64,000 nt of DNA from positions 372,001 through 436,000 of the forward strand of contig NZ_SDQC01000001.1 of assembly GCF_004153445.1 (NCBI RefSeq), written 5' to 3'. Every line of letters starts with the position of its first letter. The first letter of the stretch is position 1. Origin of the DNA: Allopusillimonas soli. Its GTDB lineage: Bacteria > Pseudomonadota > Gammaproteobacteria > Burkholderiales > Burkholderiaceae_B. The notes below the pieces were generated by a model. The model ran no database searches. It was not told the DNA's origin and was given only the letters and a program-made list of their open reading frames with translations. Below are positions 9,364-18,513 of the stretch, in pieces. Made by a program: the position numbers and the translations under genes.

Positions 9364-9494
9364 TATTTCCCCTGTTCGCGCATATCACGCGGAAAACACA
9401 CGCATTATCGCCGACATTGCGCCCCGCTGAAAACGCCCCTAACATAGGGCGGCGGACAGCACCCATCGGCAATGACAGGAATACAGAGACGGAC

Positions 9495-10100
9495 ATGGCC
9501 AACGCATTGGACTTTTATTTCGAATTTTCCTCACCCTACGGCTATTTTGCGGCGACGCAAGTCGAAGACCTCGCGCATGAAGCCGGCCTTGCGATCAACT
9601 GGCATCCTATACTGCTCGGCCCTATCTTCAAAGTCTCGGGCAGCGCCCCGCTGACGGAAATTCCAGTCAAGGGCGCCTATGCACTGCGCGATTTTGCACG
9701 CACTGCACACCTGTTCGATATCCCCTTTTCCCAGCCCGATCAGTTTCCCATCGGCACAGTCGCAGCGGCCCGGGCGGCCATCTGGGCGCGGCAGCACCAC
9801 CCAGACCGCTTGCCGACGCTGATCAAGGCGTTATACAAAGGCTATTTTGCCGATGGGCGCAACATCGGCGACGCCGACACCGTACTGGATATTGCAGCCG
9901 GGCAAGGGCTGGATCGCCAGAAGGCCGCTGCCGGCATCGCTGACGAAGACGTCAAGAACAGATTGAAGGAAGAGGTGGCTCAGGCCATGGAGCGAGGCGT
10001 ATTTGGCTCACCTTTCATTATCATCGACGGCGAGCCTTTTTGGGGCTTTGATCGCTTCCCGCATATTCGCAGGTGGCTGCAGGCTCGGCAGGCGGCCTGA
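9495..10100 (+). CDS. 2-hydroxychromene-2-carboxylate isomerase family (DsbA-fold)
   Basis: 201 residues of the DsbA/GST-kappa-like fold. The N-terminal FYFEFSSPYGYFAA carries the catalytic Ser of HCCA isomerases, and VFGSPFIIIDGEPFWGFDR marks the cis-Pro and C-terminal region. HCCA isomerases need glutathione and act in naphthalene-type aromatic degradation, but most chromosomal copies have no assigned substrate, and no naphthalene genes lie nearby. Convergent with a maleylacetoacetate isomerase gene 13 bases away, also a glutathione-dependent isomerase; the pairing may be coincidental. The start at 9495 was taken because it begins the conserved domain. Confidence 0.87.
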   Translation: MANALDFYFEFSSPYGYFAATQVEDLAHEAGLAINWHPILLGPIFKVSGSAPLTEIPVKGAYALRDFARTAHLFDIPFSQPDQFPIGTVAAARAAIWARQHHPDRLPTLIKALYKGYFADGRNIGDADTVLDIAAGQGLDRQKAAAGIADEDVKNRLKEEVAQAMERGVFGSPFIIIDGEPFWGFDRFPHIRRWLQARQAA

Positions 10101-10113
10101 TCACGACTTCGGG

Positions 10114-10761
10114 TCAGCCCTCTGCATCGGGCTGGCTCGATGGCGCTGCCTTGCGGAATGCATCCAGCTCGGCGCATGCGGCATCGATGCGCAGCACGGT
10201 CGGGAAAGCGCTGACATCGCACTCCATGCGACGAGCGTTGAACAACTGCGGCACCAGGCACGCATCGGCCATGCCTGGCTCGTCGCCACAACAAAAGCGG
10301 CCTGTTAGTGCCGATCGGACCAGCATGGCTTCAAGGCTGGCCAGGCCAAGCGCAATCCAGTGCCTGTACCAGCCATCGCGAGCCGCGTCATCCAGCTGCA
10401 GGTCATGTTTCAAGTATTTCAAGACCCGCAAGTTGTTCAGCGGATGGATATCGCATGCGATGAGCTGAACCATGGCCCGCACATGCGCACGCGCCGCGGC
10501 GCCCTTGGGCAACAACGCGGGCTTGGGATGCGTCTCTTCAAGATACTCCATGATGGCCACGGACTCGGCCACGGCACGATCTCCGTCGACCAGCGTGGGC
10601 ACAAGCTGCGACGGGTTCAGCGCCGTGTAGTTGTCCGACAACTGCTGGCCGCCATCCCTGAGCAGATGGACCGGCACGATATCGTACGGGATATCTTTCA
10701 GATTGAGTGCAATGCGGACCCGATAAGCCGCTGAGCTGCGAAAATAACTGTAGAGTTTCAT
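10114..10761 (-). CDS. maiA: Maleylacetoacetate isomerase (zeta-class GST)
   Basis: 215 residues, the usual length. The N-terminal [16 protein letters not shown] matches the zeta-class glutathione motif (SSxxxRVRIAL), followed by [12 protein letters not shown] and [11 protein letters not shown] of the thioredoxin-like domain. It isomerises maleylacetoacetate or maleylpyruvate using glutathione in tyrosine or gentisate breakdown; no fumarylacetoacetase lies beside it. The ATG overlaps the ispH stop as ATGA with a GGAG upstream, so it is the third gene of an fkpB-ispH-maiA transcript and is probably translationally coupled. Confidence 0.88.
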   Translation of the reverse strand: MKLYSYFRSSAAYRVRIALNLKDIPYDIVPVHLLRDGGQQLSDNYTALNPSQLVPTLVDGDRAVAESVAIMEYLEETHPKPALLPKGAAARAHVRAMVQLIACDIHPLNNLRVLKYLKHDLQLDDAARDGWYRHWIALGLASLEAMLVRSALTGRFCCGDEPGMADACLVPQLFNARRMECDVSAFPTVLRIDAACAELDAFRKAAPSSQPDAEG

Positions 10762-11741
10762 GAGGACTCCGCGGGCTTTTCCACCAGTTTACGCGACAGC
10801 TCTCGCGGCAAAGGGAAGGCCACATTCTCCGGGGTACCTGCGAGTGTCCGTATTGAGATAGCGCCCAATTCCTTCAGGCGCGCAAGGACTTGTTCAACCA
10901 GTACTTCGGGCGCCGATGCGCCAGCCGTGACGCCAACGCGCTCTACGCCCTCAAGCCAGGCCGGGTCTATCATATCGGCGCCGTCCACAAGGTATGCCTT
11001 GGCGCCCTTACGCTCGGCTACTTCGCGCAGGCGATTGGAGTTGGAGCTGTTCGGGCTTCCCACGACCAGCACCAAGTCGCAATCGGGCGCCATCAGCTTG
11101 ACGGCATCCTGGCGATTCTGGGTGGCGTAGCAAATGTCGCTTTTCTTGGGTTCAGCGATGGTAGGAAAACGCGCTCGCAGCGCATGCGCAACTTCAGCCG
11201 CGTCGTCCATGGATAGCGTGGTCTGTGTCACAAAGGCCAGATTGTCCGGGTTGGCTACCTGGAGGGCGGCGACATCCTCGGGCGTTTCCACCAGGTGCAT
11301 GCCCTCTTCGGACTGCCCCAGCGTACCCTCGACCTCGGGATGGCCCCGATGGCCGATCATGATGATTTCCCGGCCTGCAGCGCGCATGCGGGAAACCTCG
11401 ATGTGTACCTTGGTGACCAGGGGGCAGGTGGCATCGAAGATCTTGAGCCCCCGGCGCTCGGCCTCTTTGCGCACGGCCTGCGACACCCCATGCGCGGAGA
11501 ACACCACAATGGCGCCAGCCGGCGCCTCGTCCAGTTCGTCGATGAAGATGGCGCCCTTCTGGCGCAAATCCTGCACGACATAACGATTGTGAACGATTTC
11601 GTGGCGAACGTAGATAGGCGCGCCATGCAGCTCCAAGGCGCGCTCGACGATATCGATGGCTCGATCGACGCCGGCACAGAACCCTCGGGGCTGGGCCAGC
11701 ACGACCTCGGGTCCGCCACGGCTTCTTACCTGGCCTGCCAT
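10758..11741 (-). CDS. ispH: 4-hydroxy-3-methylbut-2-enyl diphosphate reductase
   Basis: Last enzyme of the MEP pathway, giving IPP and DMAPP from HMBPP with a [4Fe-4S] cluster. 327 residues. The three cluster cysteines appear in [22 protein letters not shown] and [13 protein letters not shown]; the proton-relay region TQTTLS is also present. The start is the ATG whose A is the last base of the fkpB stop codon (TAATG), giving tight coupling; the frame stays open further upstream but that part lies within fkpB. Its position directly after an FKBP-type isomerase is the common proteobacterial order. Confidence 0.96.
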   Translation of the reverse strand: MAGQVRSRGGPEVVLAQPRGFCAGVDRAIDIVERALELHGAPIYVRHEIVHNRYVVQDLRQKGAIFIDELDEAPAGAIVVFSAHGVSQAVRKEAERRGLKIFDATCPLVTKVHIEVSRMRAAGREIIMIGHRGHPEVEGTLGQSEEGMHLVETPEDVAALQVANPDNLAFVTQTTLSMDDAAEVAHALRARFPTIAEPKKSDICYATQNRQDAVKLMAPDCDLVLVVGSPNSSNSNRLREVAERKGAKAYLVDGADMIDPAWLEGVERVGVTAGASAPEVLVEQVLARLKELGAISIRTLAGTPENVAFPLPRELSRKLVEKPAESS

Positions 11742-12217
11742 TACAGCACTCCCAACAAAGATACATCGATGTGCAGGTCCACGCCCGCCAAAGGATGATT
11801 GAAGTCGAACAGCATGGCATCCTGGCCCGTCTCTTTGAGGACGCCGGCGTAGCGCGCGCCATTGGGTGCGGTGAACTCGACCATGTCGCCGGGTTGGAAA
11901 CCCGCCTCGGCGCCGGCATTTTCCTCGACCACGGTACGTGACACCCACTGGAGCAGATCGGGATTGCGATCACCATAGGCCTGCGCGGCGGGAATATCCA
12001 GGGAAAACCGGGCGCCTTCGGCTCGGCCCACCAGGGCGGCCTCCATGCCGGGCGCCCATTGCCCCATGCCCAGCTGCAACGTGGCCGGATTGCCGTCGAA
12101 AGAATCGGCAAAGACCGACCCCGCCGCTGGACCAGAGTCAAGGCGGATACGGTAGTGCAGGGTTAGGTATGAGTCCGGCTGGACAATTATCGGCGCGGAA
12201 TCAGTCGGAGAAGTCAA
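11741..12217 (-). CDS. fkpB: FKBP-type peptidyl-prolyl isomerase (SlpA-like)
   Basis: 158 residues of the SlyD/SlpA type: [23 protein letters not shown] at the start, then [18 protein letters not shown] and [12 protein letters not shown]. Members have prolyl isomerase and chaperone activity in the cytoplasm. The initiation codon is probably the TTG at 12217 (GGTGA a few bases upstream); no ATG is available before the conserved domain. First gene of the operon with ispH and maiA, divergent from radC. Confidence 0.88.
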   Translation of the reverse strand: MTSPTDSAPIIVQPDSYLTLHYRIRLDSGPAAGSVFADSFDGNPATLQLGMGQWAPGMEAALVGRAEGARFSLDIPAAQAYGDRNPDLLQWVSRTVVEENAGAEAGFQPGDMVEFTAPNGARYAGVLKETGQDAMLFDFNHPLAGVDLHIDVSLLGVL

Positions 12218-12244
12218 AATATGTCACCGTAGCGGATCGTTTGC

Positions 12245-12265
12245 ATGGCTCTATTTTAGAGCCAT
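12245..12265. repeat. Perfect inverted repeat in the fkpB-radC divergent region
   Basis: Arms ATGGCTCTA (12245-12253) and TAGAGCCAT (12257-12265) are exact reverse complements separated by TTT. It lies between two divergent starts (12217 and 12290), about 28 bases before the fkpB start and 25 before radC. It could be an operator or a leader hairpin. No regulator known to me has this consensus. Confidence 0.6.
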
Positions 12266-12289
12266 ATTCATCCTGCTTCCCGTTCCGCC

Positions 12290-13075
12290 ATGCCAGCCTC
12301 CATTTCATGCTCGCCGTCCCGCCTGTCCAACGCCGCCCCAGAGACGCAAGACGCCCCGCCACGGGGCTGCCGGCCACGCCCGCCATTAAAGAAACACGCA
12401 CGCCAGGCCAGCCGGCACATCGGGCACGAGCGCCCTCGTGAACGCCTGCTGGCATTCGGCCCGCAGGCACTGACCACCGCCGAACTCGTGGCAGTCGTGC
12501 TTCGCACCGGCACGCGCGGCTGCGGCGCACTCGCGCTTGGCCACATGCTGCTGGATCGTTTTTCAGGACTGCGCGGGTTGCTTGCCGCACCCGCCGACGC
12601 GCTGATGTCCAGCAACGGACTGGGCGCCGCCAAGGCCTGCGTCATGCTGGCCATAGGCGAACTGAATCGCCGCGCCCTCGAAGAAGCACTTGCCGCGGGC
12701 CAGCCTCTGGCCGACCTGCACCAGGCAAAGCGCTATTGCGCCTGCCGGCTAAGCCACCTGACTGTCGAGCACTGCCTGGCCCTGTATCTCGACAATCAAT
12801 TGCGCCTGATCAGTGCGGAAGAGGTCTCGCGAGGCACGCTCACCCAGGCCGCTGTCTATCCCCGCGAAATTGTCAAGGCAGGCCTGCAGCATCATGCCAG
12901 CGCTGTCATCCTTGCGCACAATCATCCATCGGGCACCGCCCGCGCCAGCGAGGCGGACATCAACCTCACGCAGCATCTGAAACGGGCGCTGGCACTGGTT
13001 GATATCCGCTTGCTCGACCATCTCATTGTTGCCGGCCCCGCCGTGGTTTCGCTGGTGGAACAAGGAAAACTGTAG
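12290..13075 (+). CDS. radC: RadC family JAB-domain protein
   Basis: 261 residues. The core starts near ERPRERLLAFG (residue 47) with the helix-hairpin-helix-like SSNGLGAAKACVML, then the MPN/JAB metalloprotease-like domain with ILAHNHPSGTARASEADI, which contains the HxH-PSG-D metal motif. Despite its name, a DNA repair role is not supported for the family; the enzymatic activity is unknown. The N-terminal 45 residues are Arg/Pro-rich and not conserved, so the true start may be later, but no other ATG precedes the domain. A strong hairpin follows its stop. Confidence 0.88.
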   Translation: MPASISCSPSRLSNAAPETQDAPPRGCRPRPPLKKHARQASRHIGHERPRERLLAFGPQALTTAELVAVVLRTGTRGCGALALGHMLLDRFSGLRGLLAAPADALMSSNGLGAAKACVMLAIGELNRRALEEALAAGQPLADLHQAKRYCACRLSHLTVEHCLALYLDNQLRLISAEEVSRGTLTQAAVYPREIVKAGLQHHASAVILAHNHPSGTARASEADINLTQHLKRALALVDIRLLDHLIVAGPAVVSLVEQGKL

Positions 13076-13107
13076 CCTCTGCGTGCCTGCTCGGCAGGTC
13101 GCAGAGG
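13076..13107 (+). terminator. Strong hairpin directly after radC, no U-tract
   Basis: Outer arms CCTCTGCG (13076-13083) and CGCAGAGG (13100-13107) plus inner arms CCTGC (13086-13090) and GCAGG (13094-13098) around TCG form a 13-bp interrupted stem. It begins at the base after the radC stop codon. No run of T follows, so it may protect the mRNA 3' end or act with Rho rather than be an intrinsic terminator. Confidence 0.45.
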
Positions 13108-13197
13108 CGGAGCATGCGTCCCATCCAGGCAAACTAGTATAGGTTTAAAATAAATAGGGCTTTAACATTGCAGTATCACGGCACAAGGACAAGAACC

Positions 13198-13854
13198 ATG
13201 CAGACACTGTGGGATATCTCGCCGCAAGTTTCGGCTGCCTCGCCCGTGTTTCCAGGCGACACGCCCTACTCCCAGCGCTGGAACGCATCCATCGGTCCGG
13301 GCTGCCCGGTCAATGTCAGCGCAATTACGCTGTCTCCGCATGTGGGCGCACACGCGGATGCGCCGCTGCACTACAGCCCGGACGGGCAAGCCGTCGGCGC
13401 GCTTGACCTGACGCCTTTTCTGGGCCCTTGCAGGGTGGTCCATGTGCTGGACAGCGGGCCGTTGCTAACCTTGCAGCACCTGCGCGACAGCCTTGCAGAC
13501 TTGCCGCCGCGGCTGCTGGTGCGTACCACAAGAAAGGCCAATACGCACAAATGGTCCGATGATTTCACGGCGTTCTCTCCGCAGGTGCTGGAACATCTGG
13601 CCGGCCTTGGCATCCTGCTGGTGGGCCTGGACACGCCCAGCATCGATCCGGCGAACAGCAAGACGCTCGACAGCCACCAGGTCATCCGGCGCCACGATAT
13701 ACGAGTCCTGGAAAACCTGGTGCTGGACGATGTCCCGCCAGGCGACTATGAGCTCATCGCACTGCCGCTGGCCCTGTCGCAGGCAGACGCAAGCCCCGTG
13801 CGCGCGGTACTGCGCAGTCTTCCCCTCATTCAATCCATGCAGGCTTCATCATGA
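13198..13854 (+). CDS. kynB: Kynurenine formamidase
   Basis: Hydrolyses N-formylkynurenine to kynurenine in tryptophan catabolism. 218 residues, as usual. Cyclase-family motifs: [20 protein letters not shown] at the N-terminus and [14 protein letters not shown], the HxGxHxDxP metal-binding motif. The ATG at 13198 fits family length and has AGGACAAGAA upstream; an earlier in-frame start at 13168 would add ten unconserved residues. It overlaps kynA by four bases (ATGA). The 60 bases upstream are AT-rich, as expected for an Lrp-type (KynR) site, but I see no clear -35. Confidence 0.94.
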   Translation: MQTLWDISPQVSAASPVFPGDTPYSQRWNASIGPGCPVNVSAITLSPHVGAHADAPLHYSPDGQAVGALDLTPFLGPCRVVHVLDSGPLLTLQHLRDSLADLPPRLLVRTTRKANTHKWSDDFTAFSPQVLEHLAGLGILLVGLDTPSIDPANSKTLDSHQVIRRHDIRVLENLVLDDVPPGDYELIALPLALSQADASPVRAVLRSLPLIQSMQASS

Positions 13855-14768
13855 CCTCCTCCATATCTGGCGCCGGGCAATGCCCGATGCATTCCTCCTC
13901 TTCCGATTCCGCCGCCTGTCCGGCGCCATCCGTCCAGACGGAGCGGATCGTCCGAGACGAGCAAGCGCAGCTCGACTTCTCGCGAGACATGAGCTACGGA
14001 GACTATCTGCACCTGGACGCGCTCCTGGACGCTCAGCATCCCTTGTCGCCCGAGCACAACGAGATGCTGTTCATTGTTCAGCACCAGACCAGCGAGCTGT
14101 GGATGAAGCTTATGCTGCACGAGCTGGAGGCGGCCAGGCAGGACCTGAAATGCGACCTGTTGCAGCCCTGCTTCAAGAAACTTGCCCGGGTCAGCAAGAT
14201 CATGGAACAACTGGTACACGCATGGGATGTGCTGGCAACCATGACGCCGCCCGAATATTCCGCACTGCGCCCCTATCTGGCCCAGTCCAGCGGCTTCCAG
14301 AGCTACCAATATCGCCAGATCGAGTTTTCGCTGGGCAACAAGAATGCCGCCATGCTCAAGCCCCACGCCCACCGTGCCGATCGTCTCGCCCTGGTGCAGC
14401 AGGCCTACGAAACCCCGTCCCTGTACGATGAAGCGCTACGTGCCTTGCACCGGAAGGGCTTGGCCATCCCTGCCCAATGCCTTGACAGGGATTGGACGCA
14501 ACCCTACACCGCGAACGACGCTGTCGAGCAGGCTTGGCTGCAGGTCTATCGCCAGCCCGAAGACTATTGGGATCTGTACCAGCTCGGAGAAAAGCTGACC
14601 GATCTGGAGGACGCCTTCCGCCTGTGGCGCTTTCGCCATGTCACCACAGTTGAGAGAATCATCGGATTCAAGCGCGGAACCGGGGGCACGTCAGGCGTGG
14701 GCTATTTACGCAAGATGCTTGATATCGTGCTGTTTCCGGAACTCTGGAAGCTGCGCACAGACCTGTAG
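13851..14768 (+). CDS. kynA: Tryptophan 2,3-dioxygenase
   Basis: Haem enzyme that opens the tryptophan indole ring to N-formylkynurenine. 305 residues. Recognisable by [52 protein letters not shown] and the C-terminal [19 protein letters not shown]. Its start overlaps kynB as ATGA, so the two are translationally coupled. Kynureninase (kynU), often the third gene, is not in this window; the next gene is ribosomal. Confidence 0.96.
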   Translation: MTSSISGAGQCPMHSSSSDSAACPAPSVQTERIVRDEQAQLDFSRDMSYGDYLHLDALLDAQHPLSPEHNEMLFIVQHQTSELWMKLMLHELEAARQDLKCDLLQPCFKKLARVSKIMEQLVHAWDVLATMTPPEYSALRPYLAQSSGFQSYQYRQIEFSLGNKNAAMLKPHAHRADRLALVQQAYETPSLYDEALRALHRKGLAIPAQCLDRDWTQPYTANDAVEQAWLQVYRQPEDYWDLYQLGEKLTDLEDAFRLWRFRHVTTVERIIGFKRGTGGTSGVGYLRKMLDIVLFPELWKLRTDL

Positions 14769-14792
14769 AAAGCAGACTGAGCTCTTGGCAGC

Positions 14793-14821
14793 TTGCGTAC
14801 CATCTGGCAATAAGCTAGAAT
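14793..14821 (+). promoter_or_regulatory. Predicted sigma-70 promoter of rpmE2
   Basis: TTGCGT (14793-14798), a 17-base spacer and TAGAAT (14816-14821), about 69 bases before the rpmE2 start. The gap after kynA and the terminator after rpmE2 support a separate transcript. Confidence 0.5.
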
Positions 14822-14889
14822 TCCAAGTTACCTTGGATACGTTGCCGGCTTGGGCCGGCTGGCGACCCGCCCATTTAAAGGATCAAATC

Positions 14890-15153
14890 ATGAAAGAAGG
14901 CGTGCATCCCGAATACCGCGAAGTCGTGTTCCTGGATCAACAAACCGGCAATACGTTTATCTCGCGCTCCACGCTCAATAGCCGCGAAACCATGGAAGTG
15001 GACGGCAAGACCTATCCGCTTTTCAAGTGCGACGTCACCTCCGAGTCGCATCCGTTCTACACGGGCGCACAAACACGCATCGTCGAAACCGGCCGCGTCG
15101 AGAAATTCCGCGCCCGTTTCGCCCGCACCGCAGGCACTGTGCGCAAAAACTAA
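14890..15153 (+). CDS. rpmE2: 50S ribosomal protein L31 type B
   Basis: 87 residues starting MKEGVHPEYREVVF, with VDGKTYPLFKCDVTSESHPFYTG in the second half. It lacks the four zinc-binding cysteines of ordinary L31 (only one Cys is present), which marks the zinc-independent type B form that in many bacteria replaces the zinc form under zinc limitation. I see no Zur box, so zinc regulation is not shown; in some relatives type B is the only L31. AAAGGA lies upstream of the ATG, and an intrinsic terminator follows. Confidence 0.95.
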   Translation: MKEGVHPEYREVVFLDQQTGNTFISRSTLNSRETMEVDGKTYPLFKCDVTSESHPFYTGAQTRIVETGRVEKFRARFARTAGTVRKN

Positions 15154-15178
15154 AACAGCTGGCACATTGCCCGAAACA

Positions 15179-15206
15179 AAAGGCAGCCTCCGGGCTGCCT
15201 TTTTAA
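15179..15206 (+). terminator. Intrinsic terminator after rpmE2
   Basis: AGGCAGCC / GGCTGCCT stem with a short TCCG-type loop (15181-15200), an A-run before and TTTTT after. Confidence 0.85.
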
Positions 15207-15245
15207 TTTAAGATACCCCCATTCCTCATCAACAGCGTATCCCTC

Positions 15246-17003
15246 GTGCCTTTTCACGATACCGTTTCGACACCAGCCCGTCTTACAGCCACCGCCACAG
15301 TAAAGCTGCCGCGCCTGGCCCTGCTGCTGGTGGGGCTTATCTATATTCTGGCAGGCCTGTTCTTCCGCGATCCCTGGAAGACGGATGATGTGGCAGGCCT
15401 GGCCACCATGCTCACGGCCCTGCACGAGGGCGGCAAAGCCTGGCTTCTGCCACAGATCGGCTCGTTGGCCTACGCGCAGGACGGCCCGCTTATTACATGG
15501 GTAGGCGCATTCTGCATATGGGCCTTTGCACCCGTCTTCGAGCTGTTCACGCACGATAGCCTTGACGCCGCCATCATTGCCTCACGCCTGCCCAATTTCC
15601 TCTGGTTCGGTCTGCTGACCGCCTCGGTGTGGTACGGCAGCTACCTCCTGGGCCGACGACCCGAGCCGCAACCGTTGGCGCTCCCCTTCGGCGGCGAACC
15701 CACCGTGCGCGACTATGGGCGCATGATCGCGGACGCCGCGCTGCTACTCATTGTTGCAACGGTGGGTATCGTCTGGCGCATGCACGAAACTTCCGAAGTA
15801 CCGGCACTCATCGCTTTTCAGGCTTTGGCCTTCTACTCCGTTGCGCGCATGCTCGATCACCCCGCATCGGGCTCCATCAGCCTGGGCCTGGCACTGGCCG
15901 CCGCTTTCCTTACGCGCGGCTGGATCGGTGCCCTGCCCATCATGCTGGGCGTCCTGTTTGTTTTCACGCCGCGCAGCGTGCTGTGGCGCGAGAAGAAATG
16001 GCTAATTGTCACCGTGGCGCTTTGCACCACCCTGATACTGCTGTGGTGGATACCCGCGCAGCGCCTGGGCGAATATTGGACGCAGCAATGGGTGCTGTGG
16101 AATACATCTTCGTTCACATGGCCGCACTTGGGCGAAATGCTGAATGTATTTCGCGATCTGCCCTGGTTCCTCTGGCCAACGTGGCCGCTGGCCCTGCTTT
16201 CCATCTGGCGCTGGCGCGACTGGCTCCATGCGCCGCACATCCTGATTCCGCTCATGTTCACGATATGGCCGCTCGTGGTCATGCTGTGCCTGGTTGACGC
16301 CTTCGAACCCGAGTATGCGCTCATGGCGGTGCCCACCGCGGTGCTGGCGGCCTTCTCGCTGCCTACCCTGCGCCGAGGCGTGGTCAACTCGCTCGACTGG
16401 TTCGCCATCATGTGCTTTTCGCTTACCAGCGCCACCGTATGGCTGGGCTGGATCGCGCTTCAAACCGGATGGCCCGAGCAGATATCAAAGAATATTGCCC
16501 TGCAGACACGCGGCTATGTGGTGTTCATTTCCTGGCCGGCTGTCTTGATTGCCCTCGCGGGCACGCTGGCCTGGGTGGCGCTGGTGCGCTGGCGGCTGCA
16601 TGCCAAGCCGGCCGAGTTGTGGCGCGGCACCGTGCTGTCGGCCGGCGGTCTTATTGTCACATGGCTACTGCTGGTCACGCTCTGGATGCCCGCACTGGAC
16701 TACGTGCGCAGCTATCGCACTGTATCGGCGCAACTGTCTCAGGCGCTGGCAGATCACGTCGGCCCCGGCGAGTGCGTCCGCACGCACGGCGTGGGCATAG
16801 GCCAGCGCGCCTCGTTCCTGGTTTTCAACGGCATCAATTTCAGCTACGACCGCGACTGCAACCTGGTCCTGCAGCAGACCTCTCCCGACAAGCTGCGCGA
16901 AGGGTCGGCAGCCTACTCCGATACAGGCAAGGTGCTCTGGGTGGGCAAGCGAGGGCCGGACCGCCATGAGATCTTCCGTTTGCTACGCTTGCGCAAACCG
17001 TGA
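15246..17003 (+). CDS. GT-C fold membrane glycosyltransferase (ArnT/PMT-like)
   Basis: 585 residues with about a dozen hydrophobic segments. Near the N-terminus RDPWKTDD follows the first membrane helix, the position of the acidic catalytic motif of GT39/GT83 transferases, which use polyprenyl-phosphate sugars on the periplasmic side. The C-terminus has a soluble part (GECVRTHGVGIGQRASFLVF). The acceptor (lipid A, glycan or protein) cannot be told. The start is a GTG at 15246, 42 bases after the rpmE2 terminator. The stop overlaps the GTG of the MATE gene (GTGA), so the two share a transcript. Confidence 0.8.
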   Translation: MPFHDTVSTPARLTATATVKLPRLALLLVGLIYILAGLFFRDPWKTDDVAGLATMLTALHEGGKAWLLPQIGSLAYAQDGPLITWVGAFCIWAFAPVFELFTHDSLDAAIIASRLPNFLWFGLLTASVWYGSYLLGRRPEPQPLALPFGGEPTVRDYGRMIADAALLLIVATVGIVWRMHETSEVPALIAFQALAFYSVARMLDHPASGSISLGLALAAAFLTRGWIGALPIMLGVLFVFTPRSVLWREKKWLIVTVALCTTLILLWWIPAQRLGEYWTQQWVLWNTSSFTWPHLGEMLNVFRDLPWFLWPTWPLALLSIWRWRDWLHAPHILIPLMFTIWPLVVMLCLVDAFEPEYALMAVPTAVLAAFSLPTLRRGVVNSLDWFAIMCFSLTSATVWLGWIALQTGWPEQISKNIALQTRGYVVFISWPAVLIALAGTLAWVALVRWRLHAKPAELWRGTVLSAGGLIVTWLLLVTLWMPALDYVRSYRTVSAQLSQALADHVGPGECVRTHGVGIGQRASFLVFNGINFSYDRDCNLVLQQTSPDKLREGSAAYSDTGKVLWVGKRGPDRHEIFRLLRLRKP

Positions 17004-18412
17004 GCAAGCCCGATACAGCACAGCTGCGCCATTACATCAAAGAAACCCTCAGGCAGGCATGGCCTGTACTGGTCACATCCTGGGCCGGGATCGTATTCGG
17101 CGTCATGGACACGGCCATGGCGGGGCATGCGGGCGCCGCTGATCTTCAGGCCATGGCGCTCTCGGGGTCAATCTACATTACGGTTTATGTGGGGCTCATG
17201 GGCGTTGTACATGCGCTGATACCCATCATCGGCCAGCATTTCGGCGCCGGACGCCACCTGGATGTGGGACGCGCCTGGGGCCAGGGCGTATGGGTGGCGG
17301 CCAGCCTCTCCCTGGTTGGCGGAGCGGCCATGCTTTTTCCCGACCCATGGCTTGCCTTCTCGGGCGATGTCGAGCCCGCTGTCCGGCACAGTATCACTTG
17401 GTATCTGCGCGCACTGGTGGTTGGGCTGCCCGCCATGCTGCTGTTCCGTACCATCTACGCCCTGGGCTCGGCTGTGTCGCGGCCCAAAACCGTCATGAAA
17501 ATCAATCTGGCCAGCGTGGGCGTGAAATTTCTACTCAACTGGGTTTTCATCTTCGGCAAGCTGGGCATGCCCGCGCTGGGCGCAGTTGGTGCAGGCGTCT
17601 CCACGGCGATGGTGGGTTGGCTTATGCTGGCGGCCGGCCTATGGGCCATTCATCACGACCCCTATTTCCTGCGCTTTCGGCCTCGTGTGGAACGTCCCGA
17701 CTGGGCAGCGCAGAAAGAGCTGCTGCGCCTGGGGCTGCCCATGGGAGGCTCCTACCTGATCGAAGTGTGCGCCTTCACGTTCATGGCCTTGCTGGTGGCG
17801 CGTGGCGGTATGTATGTATCGGGCGGCCATCAGATCATGGCCAATCTGGCCGCCCTCTGCTATATGATGCCGATGGCTGTGGGCGTTGCCTCGGCATCGC
17901 TCACGGCCCAGGCCATCGGTGCCCGCGACACGGTGCGCGCACGGAACACGGGCCGCGCGGGCATACTGGTAGTGCTGGCTGGCGCACTGCTGACAGCCAT
18001 CGCACTGGTGGCAGGCAAGTCAGCCATTCTGCGCGTCTACACCGACGACGCACAGGTTGCGCTGATTGCCGCGGCGCTCATGCAGCTGTTGCCATGGTTT
18101 CATTTGTGCGATGCCATGCAGTGCATCAGCTCATATCTGCTGCGCGCCTACAAGGTGGCGGTCGTGCCGCTCATACTGCAGGTGGCTGCCCTGACCGGGC
18201 TGGGGTTGGTAGGCGGATGGTGGCTGGGTTTCGGGCCCAAGGCCGGTGCCTTGGCGCCCGCGCTGACACGCATGGCTCCCGGCGCACCGGAAGGCGCCGG
18301 CACCATGTGGCTCATGGCCATGCTGGGCCTCGGATTCTCCGCAGCCCTGCTTTTCATCTGGTATCGCCACATCGTGAGGCGCCAGGAGCGCCTGGCGCAG
18401 GCGGGTGCATAG
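17000..18412 (+). CDS. MATE family efflux transporter
   Basis: 470 residues, twelve predicted membrane helices in two homologous halves. The first half has WAGIVFGVMDTAMAGHAGAADLQAMAL, the typical MATE N-terminal helix, and the second AVGVASASLTAQAIGARDTVRAR. MATE pumps export cationic drugs or metabolites with Na+ or H+ antiport. GTG start overlapping the glycosyltransferase stop by four bases implies coupling; an export role in glycan building is possible but unsupported, since flippases of that kind belong to another family. Convergent with proV. Confidence 0.9.
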   Translation: MSKPDTAQLRHYIKETLRQAWPVLVTSWAGIVFGVMDTAMAGHAGAADLQAMALSGSIYITVYVGLMGVVHALIPIIGQHFGAGRHLDVGRAWGQGVWVAASLSLVGGAAMLFPDPWLAFSGDVEPAVRHSITWYLRALVVGLPAMLLFRTIYALGSAVSRPKTVMKINLASVGVKFLLNWVFIFGKLGMPALGAVGAGVSTAMVGWLMLAAGLWAIHHDPYFLRFRPRVERPDWAAQKELLRLGLPMGGSYLIEVCAFTFMALLVARGGMYVSGGHQIMANLAALCYMMPMAVGVASASLTAQAIGARDTVRARNTGRAGILVVLAGALLTAIALVAGKSAILRVYTDDAQVALIAAALMQLLPWFHLCDAMQCISSYLLRAYKVAVVPLILQVAALTGLGLVGGWWLGFGPKAGALAPALTRMAPGAPEGAGTMWLMAMLGLGFSAALLFIWYRHIVRRQERLAQAGA

Positions 18413-18513
18413 AAAGAGGAAAGAAAGCACCAACTGCGGCGCGCGGCGATACCAGGGGCCGTGCCATCCGCAAGACGCCTGCCCCGGGACGGAATGAGCC
18501 CGGGCCCCTCCAC

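Noticed and set aside
13120-13197. An Lrp/KynR-type operator before kynB.
   Set aside because: The region is AT-rich with an imperfect AAAC-TA-TA-GTTT pattern, but no clear dyad or -35 could be fixed.
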